A stretch of DNA of 64,000 nucleotides from Triatoma infestans (lineage: Eukaryota > Arthropoda > Insecta > Hemiptera > Reduviidae): contig JAAEAF010000232.1 of assembly GCA_011037195.1 (NCBI GenBank), forward strand, positions 124,001 to 188,000, in the 5' to 3' direction. The stretch's first letter is position 1, and each line of letters begins with the position of its first letter. The notes below the pieces were generated by a model that had not been told where the DNA came from, made no database searches, and was given only the letters and a program-made list of their open reading frames with translations. The position numbers and the translations under genes were made by a program. Below are positions 32,955 to 44,830 of the stretch, piece after piece.

Positions 32955-35135
32955 TCGATGATATCCCGGTTTATCAGCGGCCACGTAGATTGTCACCTGG
33001 GTACAAGCTTGAAGTTGATCATCAAATTGAACGGTGTCTGGAAGAAGGCATTATACGGCCCAGCTCCTCTACCTAAGCTAGTCCCATAGTAATTGTTAGA
33101 AAAAAAAGTGGTGAGGCCCGCATATGTGTGGACTATCGAGCATTAAATCGCAAGACGATTAAGGAACGATTCCCGACCCCATCGATTGAAGAGCAGCTGA
33201 ATGGCTTTGAAGGCGCCGCAGTGTTTATTAAATTAGACTTGAAGAATGGCTACTTCCATGTACCAGTAGACGAAAGCAGTCAGAAATATACCGCCTTCGT
33301 TGTACCGGATGGACATTATGAATTTTTGAAAGCACCGTTTGGGTTATGCAACTCATCAGCAGTTTTTCAAAAGCACATCATTGCAATATTCCGGGATATG
33401 ATTGCTGCGGGTATCCTATGCATATACGTCGACGATTTCATCATTCCAGCAAAAGATCGTTGTGAGGCAATTGAAAAGTTTAAATTGATTTTGGATCGAG
33501 CGGCTGAATATGGCCTTCAATTCAATTGGGCAAAATGTGAATTTATGAAAGAAGAAGTAGAGTATCTACGACACGCAATCAAGAAAGGGAGGATCGAACC
33601 TTCCAAATCAAAATCAAGGGCCATTGAGAATTTTCTACAACCGCATAATATAAGTCACTTCAGAGCTTCATTGGGTTGGCTAGTTATTTTAGAAAATTCA
33701 TTCCAAATTTCTCTATAAAAGCCCGGCCTCTGACCGAATTATTAAAGGCCTAGGTTCCGTTTAACTTTGCAGAGGAACAGATAGCATCTTTTAACGAGTT
33801 AAAGAAAATGCTTTCAATGCATCCAGTATTGAAAATTTACGAGCGGGGCGCTGAGACTGAACTCCTCACAGACGCCATGGTTATGGAGCCATACTTCTCC
33901 AAAAGGACGCTGCAAGCGGTGGGCTACATCCAGTTTACTATGCCAGCGGAAAGACGACTCCTGCTGAAGAAAAATATATCAGTTATGAGCTGGAAGTATT
34001 GGCGATAGTGAAAGCACTAAAGAAGTTTAGAATTTATCTCCAAGGGACTAAGTTCCGGCTGGTGACGGATTATCAAGCTCTGCAGATGACATTGAAGAAA
34101 AGAGATCTGTGTGCTCGTGTGGCAAGATGGGCTTTAATGATGGAAGAATTCGATTACGAGGTGAAACATCGAGCAGGCACTAAGATGAGCCACGTTGACG
34201 CCTTAAGCCGATTCCCAAACTCAGAAGTGTTTCAGTTGGAGAATGACGAAATGGGATCCTTAGCTAGACTCCGCCAGGCCCAAAAGGAGGATAAGGAGAT
34301 TACCAGGGCTATACAAAACCTCGACCAAAACAAGGAGTACTCATTGAGAGAGGGCATTTTATGCAAAGAGAATGATGGAGAATTGCTTTTCGTTGCTCTT
34401 AAACGCATGCAGTCCGAAATTATCCAGATGGCTCACTCTAAGGAACATTTTTCTACTTCTAACACGATGGCGATTATAAAGAAAGACTATTATTTCAAAG
34501 GTATACGAAAGAAAGTAGAGAATGTGATACAGAATTGATTTCTATGCATACTAGGTGAACGAAAGCAAGGGAAGCAAGAAGGATATTTGCATCCAATTGA
34601 AAAGGGACAAGAACCATTCGATACCTATCATCTTGACCATACAGGAGCATTTCATATTGGACCATTAACTACAACAAGTAAAGGATACAGACATATTTTG
34701 CTTGTGATAGATGCGTTCCCGAAGTTCGTGTGGCTCTATCCAACGAATAGCACAGGGACGCAGGAGGTACTAAGTTGAAGAAGCAAGCGGCGATGTTCGG
34801 AAATCCTCGCAGAATCGTTAGAGACAGGGGGACAGCATTTAGTTCGAAGGATTTCCAGGATTATTGCAAGGCAGAGAATATTGAACACGTTATGATTACT
34901 ACGGGATCGCCTAGGAGTAATGGTCAAGCTGAAAGAGTGAATCGCCTGCTCATTCCCATTCTCACTAAGTTGTCACATCCGAGACCAGAGAAATGGTGGA
35001 TAAACTCTATAACATAAATTCAAACAAACAAATCAATTCTAATATAATGGAGAACTGACGAGTGAAGCTGAAGATTCAGTCATGGAGGAGGTGACCGGTG
35101 TCCTCGATGGCGAGGAGAATGTTAAAATGGCCGAA
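32955..35135 (+). pseudogene. pol: Ty3-type pol (RT-RNase H-integrase), broken, nest copy 2
   Basis: Continuation of the SAP-Gag element. RT at about 32,957-33,760 with FIKLDLKNGYFHVPV and the catalytic YVDDF. RNase H (LLTDAMVMEPYFS; LVTDYQALQM) to about 34,200. Integrase with an HHCC site whose frame ends at a TGA (34,536) in place of the first Cys codon, then YHLDHTGAFHIGP, VIDAFPKFVW and RDRGTAF. The C-terminal 500 bp of integrase are deleted: after KWWINSIT (about 35,015) an unrelated short stretch leads into the last 90 bp before the LTR. Copy 1 keeps that C-terminus but has its own deletion. Confidence 0.85.
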
Positions 35136-35517
35136 TGTGGGGAGCCGCTAGAAAATGCTGATGCCTACTAGCCAGCGCCCGATGTGGAGAGAGCGGGATC
35201 TAGAGTAGTAGAGTCATTGTCGTAGATAAGGCAGGTTACGTTTTTTTTTTTTCTGCTGAATTTAAGTTGAAAAAGTTGGAAAGTTGATTAGGTGGATTGT
35301 TTTTAGCAAGGAGTAATATTGGACTAGAAGTGTAAAGTTAACCAAATTTATGTTAAGCGTTTATGTTGTAAGAAGAAAACGATGTTGTATAGGTTGGCCA
35401 GCCAGTAACTAAAAGTTTGTCAAAATAAATTAAAATAAAGATTATCTTTGTAAAAACATCTATCTATTTGTTTTGGTGTTCATCCATCATTAATTGAATA
35501 AAATAAATAATTCCACA
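35136..35517 (+). mobile_element. Ty3 element 3' LTR, nest copy 2
   Basis: 382 bp, TGTGG...CCACA, followed by (AT)n and then hAT sequence. Pairs with the 5' LTR at 23,694. Confidence 0.9.
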
Positions 35518-36649
35518 CATATATATATATATTTAAGCAAGTCTATGCATGTTCAAACACAAACTGAAGGAGCGCTCTGCTCGCATGCTAATGCTATTCT
35601 GTTGAGAAAAGTATATGCATGTTGGAACAAGTTCAAGCATCATCCTTTACAAATTCTGCGTTGGTGTTTAATAATAGTGTAAATATTTTTATCTTCTTGA
35701 CATAAACAATGTAAATACACTACGCACTGTAAATTTTTAGCGAACGAAACAATCGATATGTGAATGTTTCTATTAATTTAGGATTAACATATCAATATTT
35801 TTCTCATTCTTACAGCCAAAATGGCGCACCGGACAAATGTCCGGATTCCTGCCCCTAGAGCGACGCTTTTCTGTGGTTCTTGTCCGCAGCCTGTCTAATC
35901 TTATAGTCATCCTCCTGAAGAAGTAGGCTTAAGATCACTTGCGATTATTCAAGGAAAAATTAAATTGCGGTAGCGGAAAATTTAGCAGAAATTATGTATT
36001 TATGGTGGAAATTTAGCAAATTTTGTTGAAAGATAAAACATATGAGTAATTTATTACATAAAACATAGATTTTATATGTTCATTTTTCTAATTTATTTGA
36101 ACAGTTTTATTTCAGGAGATTCATTTAGACTCAAAATTCTATCCAATTCCTTCTCGTCCGAATATGTATTCTAGAACCCAAAATCAATAGATTCTTAAAC
36201 ATGTAATTACTGATTTTTTTTCTTTCCGACGCCATAAGTTCGGCTATTCAACCATTCTACGACAAGAGACAAAGAACAACATTACAATCCGAATTTAAAG
36301 AAAAATCTCTACATAAATTAGCGGATAGAATTGGAAATCGAATATGCGGATTTAGTAAGCACAGCAACGAATGCAGTCTTATTGTTTGGTTCTACATTCT
36401 GCCATGAAAAAGATTTTAAACCAAATACAGGAATAAAGTAGAGTTAGAAACAGATCATCGAGTTGCATTAGCAGAGGGCATCAAACCAAGAATTGTCCAA
36501 TGTTACTAAACAGATACAATTACATTGCTCACATTCTCAAATTCTAATTCAAAATTTATATTTTTAATATTATATTATATTGCATAGGAGTTACTACTTA
36601 TAATTACTTTCGCTTAGGGGTTCGCGTTCAAAAAGTTAGTAGACCACTG
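35518..36649 (+). mobile_element. hAT transposon, right part (L2 unit)
   Basis: Continuation of the hAT element begun at 23,528, ending AGTAGACCACTG. Contains the same decayed transposase C-terminus as the L1 unit. Confidence 0.65.
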
Positions 36650-37029
36650 ATCTAGACTACCAAAACGTTTGGGAAAGGGATTATTAAATGATACATATTT
36701 CGTTAACAAAATAAATAATTATATTTTAAGATTTAAGTTAGGAGATCTTTTAAAACTTCAAAATGTTCAGTTATGCGAAAAATAAAAAGCCTAGGAGCAA
36801 CTAGAAATATGTAATTTAGCATCACAGATTGAAGTTTTTAGGGAGCATAAAAATTCTAGTAGGTATACGTTTGTTAAAAAGAAGACTGTTTAACTATGTG
36901 GTTAAAGAAGGATAGTTGCATCTGAGTGCATGCCGTTCATTGGCAATAAATGTTATGGGCAGATTGGTGATTTAAATGAAAATTTAAATCATTTTCTAAT
37001 TGTTCGTTGTAATTCAAGGAGTTTGTCTT

Positions 37030-37215
37030 TTTTTTAATTTAAGCGCGCCAACGTCAATTGTCATTGGGACCCGGAGCCTTCTCAGTGCACTGCCCGCTTC
37101 CAGACAGTGTTCTCTCGCTACAGACAATATTGTCCATCAACGGACGGTGAGCTGTAGACGCTTCTAGGAAGAAAGAATATCTAAGTGGCAGCACTTTACC
37201 TATAGTGGGAGATTC
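37030..37215 (-). mobile_element. tRNA-derived SINE, family B (L2 unit)
   Basis: Counterpart of 5,771-5,960, about 98% identical. Confidence 0.6.
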
Positions 37216-37289
37216 AGGAGTTAAAAAATTAATAAATAAATGCTATTACTGCTAATTCCACTATAATTAATATATATATATACTTAAGA

Positions 37290-37662
37290 TTCTAAGGAAT
37301 TCATTTAGAGATTAAGAGAGGGGAGAGAAACTCAGTGAGAGACAGAGATAGGCAAGTGTGTTGTGTGTAGACTGGATATTTGTGGTTGGCTGATCGCACG
37401 GAAGGCGTCTTTGTCCTTGAAGATGGTGAGAGCTCTTGAAGATGGGCCTCCACTGTCTTTTCTTCCTTCAATTTTGACACGTGTGGTAGGGTAGTAGGAC
37501 GGTGCTTTTCCCCAACCATTGGTTGGCTACGTATACATTCATAAGACCTTGGCGCTCCTTGCAGATAGCAGGGAACTAATTTGGCTTGTGATATGCCATA
37601 ACAGACTCAAACCCGGTATCCGGAGAGTCCAACCCGCTACCACTGAGCTAATCCCAACCATC
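37290..37662 (-). mobile_element. tRNA-derived SINE, family C (L2 intron 2)
   Basis: tRNA-like head GATTAGCTCAGTGGTAGCGG on the minus strand at the right end. Counterpart of 6,040-6,398. Confidence 0.65.
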
Positions 37663-37705
37663 ATTATTTATATGTATATATAAATGTAAAAGTGATAATA
37701 CATAC

Positions 37706-37851
37706 CTAGTGCTATAGTGGTGAAAATATTCAGTTGCTCTTCCTAACCAAGATAATTCATAGCGCTTATTAGTACATAATGATTTTATTTCATCTTTTCT
37801 CGGGAAGTTTAGTACATAATATCTACTTAGATACCATTCTCCTCTAAAATA
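37706..37851 (-). pseudogene. Lipocalin L2, exon 2
   Basis: 146 nt between CACCAG and GTATGT, phase 0 in and phase 2 out. FRGEWYLSRYYVLNFP and KSLC. Open frame. 11 of 48 residues differ from L3, while the adjacent SINE-containing intron differs at about 6 of 220 bases. Confidence 0.85.
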
Positions 37852-37942
37852 CTGGTGAAATAAATAAATAATACCAGATTGAATGAACATTTATACAAAA
37901 GGAAATATGTAAAATTTAAAATTGAAAAATCAATTAACTTAC

Positions 37943-38110
37943 TGGTGACTTATTAAAGTTTTGTTTTGGTGGCAGATCAAGACATCCTTTTGTAATTACT
38001 TTTTGTATTTCTTGAGTTATATTTTGTTGTTTTGATTCTTGTGGACTAGGTGTTGATAGGCTGATTATTCCCAGCAAGATAAAAAATATTAACGATATGA
38101 ATCTAGAATA
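37943..38110 (-). pseudogene. Lipocalin L2, exon 1, start codon deleted
   Basis: The signal-peptide frame (SRFISLIFFILLGII) and KGCLDLPP are intact to the donor GTAAGT. L1 has AACTTATGTATTCTAGATTC where L2 has AACTTATTCTAGATTC, so four bases including the ATG are gone. The frame upstream meets TGA. The only nearby ATG (ATGAACTTATTCTAG) is out of frame and stops after four codons. Confidence 0.85.
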
Positions 38111-38238
38111 AGTTCATTGTGAGATTGCGAACAATAAATCTGATTTGAAATATTCAAACTTTATTTTACAGCTAGCCCAGTGGTGTGTAGCTAAAGCTGG
38201 TACTAGTGTACTTGGAGTAATTATATTTAATTGAATAT

Positions 38239-38430
38239 GTGGATCGGTCCGCAATGTTAGATAGCATCTACTATTTCATCTGTCGTAGCGCGAATATTCT
38301 TTTTTATCCGGTTTCGGATTTTCATCCATCGTCATTGCAAATTCACCAAGTTCTTGTAGAGAGTTCACTTAACGCAATAATTCTTATTATTGTTGGTTTG
38401 TTGATTGTATATATGTGCGGTTGGCTGTAA
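38239..38430 (+). CDS. Small putative membrane-protein ORF, head-to-head with L2
   Basis: Identical in protein to 6,980-7,171. First ATG at about 38,254. One C-terminal hydrophobic segment. Function unknown. Confidence 0.4.
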   Translation: MDRSAMLDSIYYFICRSANILFYPVSDFHPSSLQIHQVLVESSLNAIILIIVGLLIVYMCGWL

Positions 38431-38544
38431 GGTTATGTTACTGTGTGTGTGTGTTTAATGACAACATGGAATTACTATAAACAATGATTAAACATTAAAA
38501 AATAGTGTATAATAAATAGCATGTTTTGAAGAATACTTTATAAT

Positions 38545-38556
38545 TATATTTTAATA
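38545..38556. repeat. LINE target-site duplication, left
   Basis: TATATTTTAATA, exact copy at 39,940-39,951; present once in the L1 unit (7,298-7,309). Confidence 0.92.
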
Positions 38557-39939
38557 ATCCCAGTAAAGCTGCAGAGAATGATTAATAATTTGGAAAAGTA
38601 TTGCCAGGCGTGGAATTTGAGCATAAATCTTGCCAAATCCAAAATTATGGTTTTTCGAAATGGGGGTAGACCGTCTAAGTATGAGAAATGGAGGCTAGGA
38701 GGTGAACTTGTTGAAGTGGTGAAGGAGTACAAATATTTGGGGGTAATTGTTACCCCCGGACTATCTCTCGGCCGCCACTTCTCGGAGAGGGTGAGTCAGG
38801 CGAAGTTTGGTTTGAATGCAGCTTGGCACGGTTTTATGATGAAAAAGGGTATCCCTTATTCATCCAAATTGGAGGTTTATAAATCGGTGTCTCGAGCGAT
38901 AATAAGTTATGGCAGCCAAGCTTGGGGTTTCGAGCCATACGACCAGCTTGAGAAATTAAAACGGCTGTTTATCAAAAAAGTATTTTTATTGCCGAAATAT
39001 GCTCCCAACTATATTCTGGCATACGAAACGGGTATTAATTCAATCTATTCCCATACGCTAAAAGTCCACTTTGCTTATGTTACAAAGGTTTTGGAATTGC
39101 CTGCTTTTCGTTTGCCTCATATTCTGGCCAGAGAAGTTATTTCTAAAAAAGTTTATTGGTACAGAAGGTGGTTGGAGCTGGGGCAAAGTTATGGCATCCA
39201 AATAGATGTTGCTAATGTTACTGAGCTACGGAAAGAATTAAGAACCGTTAGACAGTTTGTAGAAGAGTCAGAGCAACATTATAATTTTAAAAGATGTTTA
39301 GAGTCGAGATTCAGTCTATATTCAGAACTCTGCGCTCTCAGTGTGTATACCCCATATATGAATAATGAGTTTGACGGACGAGCCATGAGTATAATATTTA
39401 AGTGCAGGGCTGAACTGTTAAATTTGAATTGCAAACCGTGGAAACAGGAGGGTGCTGATATATGTCCTCTCTGCAGTTTTGAACAAAAAGAGGATACCTT
39501 GCACTTTATTGGTATATGTCAGGGATTGAAAGAATTAAGGGTACGCTGGTTAGGCAAGGGTTCATGTACCAAGGAGGAAGTGCTTTACTTACTGAGAGGA
39601 GTAAACTGGTACCAGTTAGTAAAGTTTGTGCAACATGCCTTAGTTTTTCGCAAGCAGTCATTGTCATAAAGATTTATTTTTTAGTTATTCTAATTTTTCT
39701 TTTATTTCATTTCATTTTTATTATAATACAGTGAATATGTTAACTGGTATCGATTGTCCAGCTTATATATCATTACAATTTGTTTTTATGTATCTTTTTA
39801 TTATTATTTTCTTATTGTATTCATCATAAAGTAATTAATAACACAGACCTCGAAAGACGGATATATTCCATGTCTATGAGTTGCAATTATTTGTTTTATA
39901 GAAGTGTAATTAATAAACTCATTTCATTCATTTCATTCA
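38557..39939 (+). mobile_element. 5'-truncated LINE insertion
   Basis: 1,383 bp present only in the L2 unit, bounded by a perfect 12-bp duplication. The body starts inside ORF2, just after where the catalytic YADD would be, and ends with a (TTCA)n-type tail after AATAAAC. It reads as a young insertion made after L1 and L2 separated. Confidence 0.92.
38578..39669 (+). CDS. LINE ORF2 C-terminal part (363 codons, open)
   Basis: Uninterrupted frame, open from the insertion edge at 38,557. It covers the end of the RT palm and thumb (YCQAWNLSINLAKSKIMVF, EYKYLGVIVTPGL, YKSVSRAIISYGSQAWGF, FIKKVFLLPKYAPNYILAYE) and a C-terminal Cys-His motif (CPLCSFEQKEDTLHFIGIC) typical of non-LTR elements. It lacks the catalytic palm and the endonuclease, so it cannot retrotranspose by itself. 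No stop in 363 codons fits a recent insertion. Related decayed copies lie at 18.6, 27.4 and 52.2 kb. I cannot fix the clade. Confidence 0.85.
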   Translation: MINNLEKYCQAWNLSINLAKSKIMVFRNGGRPSKYEKWRLGGELVEVVKEYKYLGVIVTPGLSLGRHFSERVSQAKFGLNAAWHGFMMKKGIPYSSKLEVYKSVSRAIISYGSQAWGFEPYDQLEKLKRLFIKKVFLLPKYAPNYILAYETGINSIYSHTLKVHFAYVTKVLELPAFRLPHILAREVISKKVYWYRRWLELGQSYGIQIDVANVTELRKELRTVRQFVEESEQHYNFKRCLESRFSLYSELCALSVYTPYMNNEFDGRAMSIIFKCRAELLNLNCKPWKQEGADICPLCSFEQKEDTLHFIGICQGLKELRVRWLGKGSCTKEEVLYLLRGVNWYQLVKFVQHALVFRKQSLS

Positions 39940-39951
39940 TATATTTTAATA
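39940..39951. repeat. LINE target-site duplication, right
   Basis: TATATTTTAATA, exact copy of 38,545-38,556. Confidence 0.92.
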
Positions 39952-40199
39952 GTGGTGTTAAGTATGCTCAGTGTTTTATCAAGACATTTTTATTAGGGGG
40001 ACGGCGATAAGAAATTTCAAAAAGGACCAAAAGGAATATGGAAGCTACGACAGATAAACTAGTAGAGACTTTATATTTAGTCAAGAAGATAGTGCCAATC
40101 ACAGTGTATCGAATATATTAAAAATCTAACGTCCAGATTTCTCAAAAAACGAATTGTTTCAAATGTTACAAATTTTAATGATAACGTTTAAATCTATGA

Positions 40200-41250
40200 A
40201 CATAGAAATCCAAGAAAATCGTTCGTGTCATATTTGAGAAAATTGCCCCCCCCCCCCCACCAAATGTATGAAATACACAACTTTCTCTTACTCCATATTT
40301 AAAATTGTAATTGACAAATTTTACAATTAGTATACCAAAATTAATTAAATTCGTCGAAAACTGAAAAAAAAAAATTTTCAGAAAATACGCACTTCAGGAT
40401 CACTAATTTTCTTGAAACTCGGAATTTTGGCAATCTATTTATTTCTAATTATTTTGTTTAGATGGTAGAACTATGTAGTCAACTGTGACTGGACTTTAGA
40501 AGGAAATATAACTCCGTCCTTCCTCCGAAAGCCCCGTCAAATGACTACCAGCAGAAATGTTACAAATAAAGTTGGAGCTCTTTACGTTATAGTTTAACAT
40601 ACCTAGTTTAAAGAAAATCATTGGAGCCGTTTTATAGAAAATAACAGAAAACTGAAAAATACATTTCAATAAATACGCACTTCGGTCATCCGATTTTCTT
40701 CAAACTCGGAATTTCAACAACATATTTAATTCTAATTAATATTATTTAGATGACATAATTGTATAGTAAACTGAAATAGCACTTTAGAGGAAAACCTAAC
40801 CAACCAATCCCCACAGAAGTGTCCTTAAACGAATTTTTTCCAGAGAAAAGTTTTAAATTAAAGTTGTATCGTTGTATGAGTAGTTGATATATCAAGTTTA
40901 AAGAAATTCGTCGGAGCCATTTTTGAGAAAATCGCAAGAAAGTGAAAAAAAAAACCACTTAGTAAAGAGGTACTTCCGGTAGAGGATTTTGACAGATGAC
41001 CAACTGTCGTATTCTATCGTGATACCTAAACAGAATATCAAGTTTGAACTTTCTACGATAAATTTTGTTTTTTTTGAGCTGCACTGATCATATACATACG
41101 CGCGCGCCCCCACAAGCACGATTTTCTAAAAACCACTTTTTTTGGATTCAGGGGACCTAAAAACCTCTACTTCCGGTGAAAACACGATATCGAAAATTTC
41201 CCACGATTACAATATTTCCTGTTATTAGGATTAACAGGAAGTACAAAAAC
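40200..41250 (-). repeat. Fold-back repeat, left arm (L2 unit)
   Basis: Counterpart of 7,560-8,607, about 98% identical. Includes a C-run (40,247-40,258) longer than in L1. Confidence 0.7.
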
Positions 41251-42203
41251 AAAAGAAGCAAAATCCCAGACAGTAAGATCGCATTTTCTTCAAGAATTTG
41301 GAATTTCAGCAATGCTGTCAGTTTCCCTTAATCAGTGCTAAATATATTATTCAAACATGTTTTTCCGAACTTCCTTTGTTTACATTGCATTAGAAAAATA
41401 ATGTTTTCATAAAATTATTTATTATATCATTAATCCATGTATTTATTTAGTAAAAAATAAATATAATTTTTGACATGAAGGTAAAGTATGCGTAAGTATG
41501 GGGAAAAAAACCTGAACTTTTTGAATTTCACAAAAATCACTTTATAATTCAATTATTCCAAAATAACTGACATTTCTCAACAACGAACATATTGCGTTCC
41601 CGATCGATGGACGTTATAGATATCTATTTTTTTTTTATAGATCTCTATCAAATTAAGGTAAACTAGTACTTACTATATTCTGAAGAACTTTGTACATAAC
41701 TTACGTGTGCTTCATACTGATGAAATTGTAGAACAGAATATTAAGACGAATAATAATTGGCACTAGAACTTGGTGTATCTTACATGTGTTTATTGTAGTA
41801 TTACCAGTCTTATATATTGTGATCTTATGGAGGAATAATTTGTTTATCTTATATTTTAGTTAAAATTAATCTCTGTATTCCCACTATTTGTTGTTTACTA
41901 ATAAGAAAAGATTAAATAAGAAATGAGAAAAAAAGTGTTATCAAAATAGTTTGATATAAAAGAAGATAAATATGGGGGATTTACGTATATTGTGGGTCAG
42001 GGGTCGTCCGAAATAGATGTGTGTGTTAATTCATCGGATATTATTTTGAATTTACTAAGTTTTGACGTGTATTCCTTTTTTCCGTTCTATTTCCTTTTCT
42101 ATCCATTTACCAATAACTATTGAGATTAAAACGTGAGATCAAAAAGGAAATTCTTAAAAAAAAAACTTGCTTCCCAAACTGAAATGAAATCTTAATAATA
42201 GGC
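41251..42203. other. Core between fold-back arms, no gene seen
   Basis: Counterpart of 8,608-9,562. Confidence 0.5.
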
Positions 42204-43030
42204 CTGTTTTTACTTTCTCTTATTCCTAGTAAGAGGAAGTATTGTAATCGTGCCAAATTGTCGAGTTATCACCGGAAATATCCGTTTAGAGTCCCCTGAG
42301 TCCAAAAAAGGGGTTTTTAGAAAATGATCTGTGTGTGTGTGTGTGTGTGTGTTTGAACAGCATAGCTCAAAAACGAAAAATCCTAGATAATTCAAACCCG
42401 ATATTCCGTTTAGGTATCATCATAGGATCCTACAGTATGTCATCTGTCAAAATTCCTCAACCGGAAGTACCACTTAAATGAATATTTTTTTGACTTTCTA
42501 GCGATTTTCTCAAAAATGACTCAAACGATTTTCTTTAAACATTGTTTATCAATTATACATTCAATAATCATAACTTTTACTTAAACCATTTCTCTGGGAA
42601 AATCATTTAAGGGCACTTTTGGGGGAGGGCCGGAGTTAGCTTTTCCTCTAAAGTGGTATTTTTTAGATCACTATACAATTCTGTCATTTAATAATATTAA
42701 TTAGAATTAAATTTGTTGTTGAAATTCTGAGTTTGAAAAAATCGGATGGCCGGAAATGCGTGTTTCTACTTCTAAAATACTATAAAGTTGATTATACAAT
42801 TCTACCATGCAAACAAAATTAATTAGAAATAAATAGGTGGCCAACATTCCGAGTATCATACAAATTATAAACCGGAAGTGCACTTTTACTGAACAGTTTT
42901 TTTTTAGTTATCGACGAATTTCATTAAATTTTGTACACTAATTATAAAATTTGGCAGTTACAATTTTGAAATCTGGAGTAAGAGAAATTTGTGCGATTGT
43001 ATCACACCAAAGTTTTTATTTTAAAGAAAA
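42204..43030 (+). repeat. Fold-back repeat, right arm (L2 unit)
   Basis: Counterpart of 9,563-10,390, with a (TG)n at 42,331-42,351. Confidence 0.7.
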
Positions 43031-43758
43031 TAGAAGTTGGTTATGCAATCCTTGGGAATATATTAACAAGCAACAAGTATAATATTTTATATTTTTATCC
43101 CCCCCTCCCCCAAAGAATCAATTTATAAAAAGGAATGCTTTGATATAAGTGTTTATTAGCTGGTCATAACAACCCTATTTATTAATTTTACTTACGATTC
43201 GTTTAAAACACAAAATGCATAAATGGTAAAATTAAGGGACTTCAATTAAATAAAAAGTTCGAAAATATAAAAGAAAGACATAAATTATTTACAAATATAA
43301 TATTGATAGATTTATATTAACTCACATTAGAAAAAATATTTCAAATAAATTAACGCACTGGTTGGCACGCTGAGCCAGACTGAACAAAAAAAATGTTAAA
43401 GAATTGAGTACCCACTTATCTCTCACACACATACAACATACAAAGAATTCCTTTTCATCAACAGACTTATTTAATAATAAAAGTCATTCCTTTACATCAA
43501 TATGGCTGGATCTGCTAGTGGCTTGCTTACGATTTATTGTCAATGAATGTTAACAAGACATTTATATTAACAATAAGATGTTACGCGTACAACAGGGCCA
43601 AATAAAACAGAATGAATAAACTTCCAATAAATGTACATTTTTATTTGATTTCTTACACAAAGGTAGGTTATCTTTTATAAAAAAGAAATAAGTTGTCGCC
43701 TTTCAAATTAATGAAAAATATAACAACACAAAACTAGTGGTCAGTAATAGAAAAAGGA
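43031..43758. other. No gene seen
   Basis: Counterpart of 10,391-11,125. Confidence 0.5.
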
Positions 43759-44362
43759 ATGTGTGCCAATATACTTGTTATTGACCATATACACTCCATA
43801 TCTGCTAAATCAAATTATGGGTTAAACAGGCACCTCAAGTCCAGACTGATCTCACAAGAGACAAAAGCCTTGCTCTACAAGACTTGGATAAGGCCTATAT
43901 TAATGTATGGTTCAGAATTCTGGACGCATTTACCATATCCAATATAGCCAATAGCTATACTCATATTTGAAAGAAAAATCTTAAGGCGGATCTATGGGCC
44001 GGTGATAGTGGATGGAGTTTCGAGGAAAAGGTATAACTAGCAGCTATACGAAAAGTACAAACATATAAATATTTAGAGGCGGTCCGGATTAGCAGAGTTC
44101 GATGGCTGGGACATGTCCAATGGATGAGCGAAGATAGAATGCCGAAAAGAATAAAGGATTACAATCCAGCTAGGAAAAGAAGAGTTGATCGACCGAAATC
44201 GAGGTGGTTTGATCAGACTGGCAAGGATGCTTCCAAGTTTAGAGTCCCTAGATGGTGGTTGGCGGCCATGGACAGAGAAGAGTGGGTATAGTTGTGGCTG
44301 GATGCCAAGGCCCGACCTGGGCTGTAGAGCCGAAGATGTATGTATGTATGTATCTTTGGTCA
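43759..44362 (+). pseudogene. LINE C-terminal remnant, RTE-like (L2 unit)
   Basis: Counterpart of 11,126-11,735 with the same disabling changes plus new ones (WLDA preceded by a stop), and a (TGTA)n tail. Confidence 0.65.
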
Positions 44363-44830
44363 CCTAAATTTCATTATCACATTGAAACTATTGAAAATAT
44401 TCAAAATAAATTTCTAAGATTGATTGCTTTCAAACTTAATATCCCCAGACAGGAATTAGACTACACAAATCTCAGAACCATCTCAGATGTTGATGACGTC
44501 TCAGTTGTTCAGATCGGAGGAAATTATTCGATTTGCTACTGGTCTACGATAATATCCATGGCCAAATAGACGATCCAGAGTTATATCTATAGTAAAGTTC
44601 CAAGTCCCTGTCAAAAAAGTTAGGCACCGCAATATTTTCTTCATAAAATTTTATAGAAATCATTACTCCTACAATTCATCAATAACCCGATCACTAAGAT
44701 TACTGAATAAACTTAGTTCCGGACTAGATATTTTTCATCTTTCCAGAATCCTGTTAAAAAATGCAGTTAGCGATTTTATTCTGTCCTTCAATTCCAACAT
44801 TCCATAAACTATATCCCTTGCATCGTAATT
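44363..44830 (+). pseudogene. Second LINE C-terminal remnant (L2 unit)
   Basis: Counterpart of 11,736-12,200 (KFHYHIETI, IQNKFLRLIAFKLN). Confidence 0.55.

Larger units (their letters stand above)
20294..38110 (-). pseudogene. Lipocalin L2, whole gene (probably inactive)
   Basis: Exons 1-5 lie at about 37,943-38,103, 37,706-37,851, 22,626-22,726, 20,610-20,708 and 20,294-20,427, with the same order and phases as L3. Three changes argue against function: a 4-bp deletion removes the ATG of exon 1 and no other in-frame ATG precedes it; the exon 4 acceptor is mutated; and intron 2 has grown to about 15 kb with opposing retroelement LTRs. Against this, all five exon frames downstream of the start remain open, so loss must be recent, or an upstream exon supplies a start. 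Product, if made: a secreted ligand-binding barrel protein. Confidence 0.75.
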
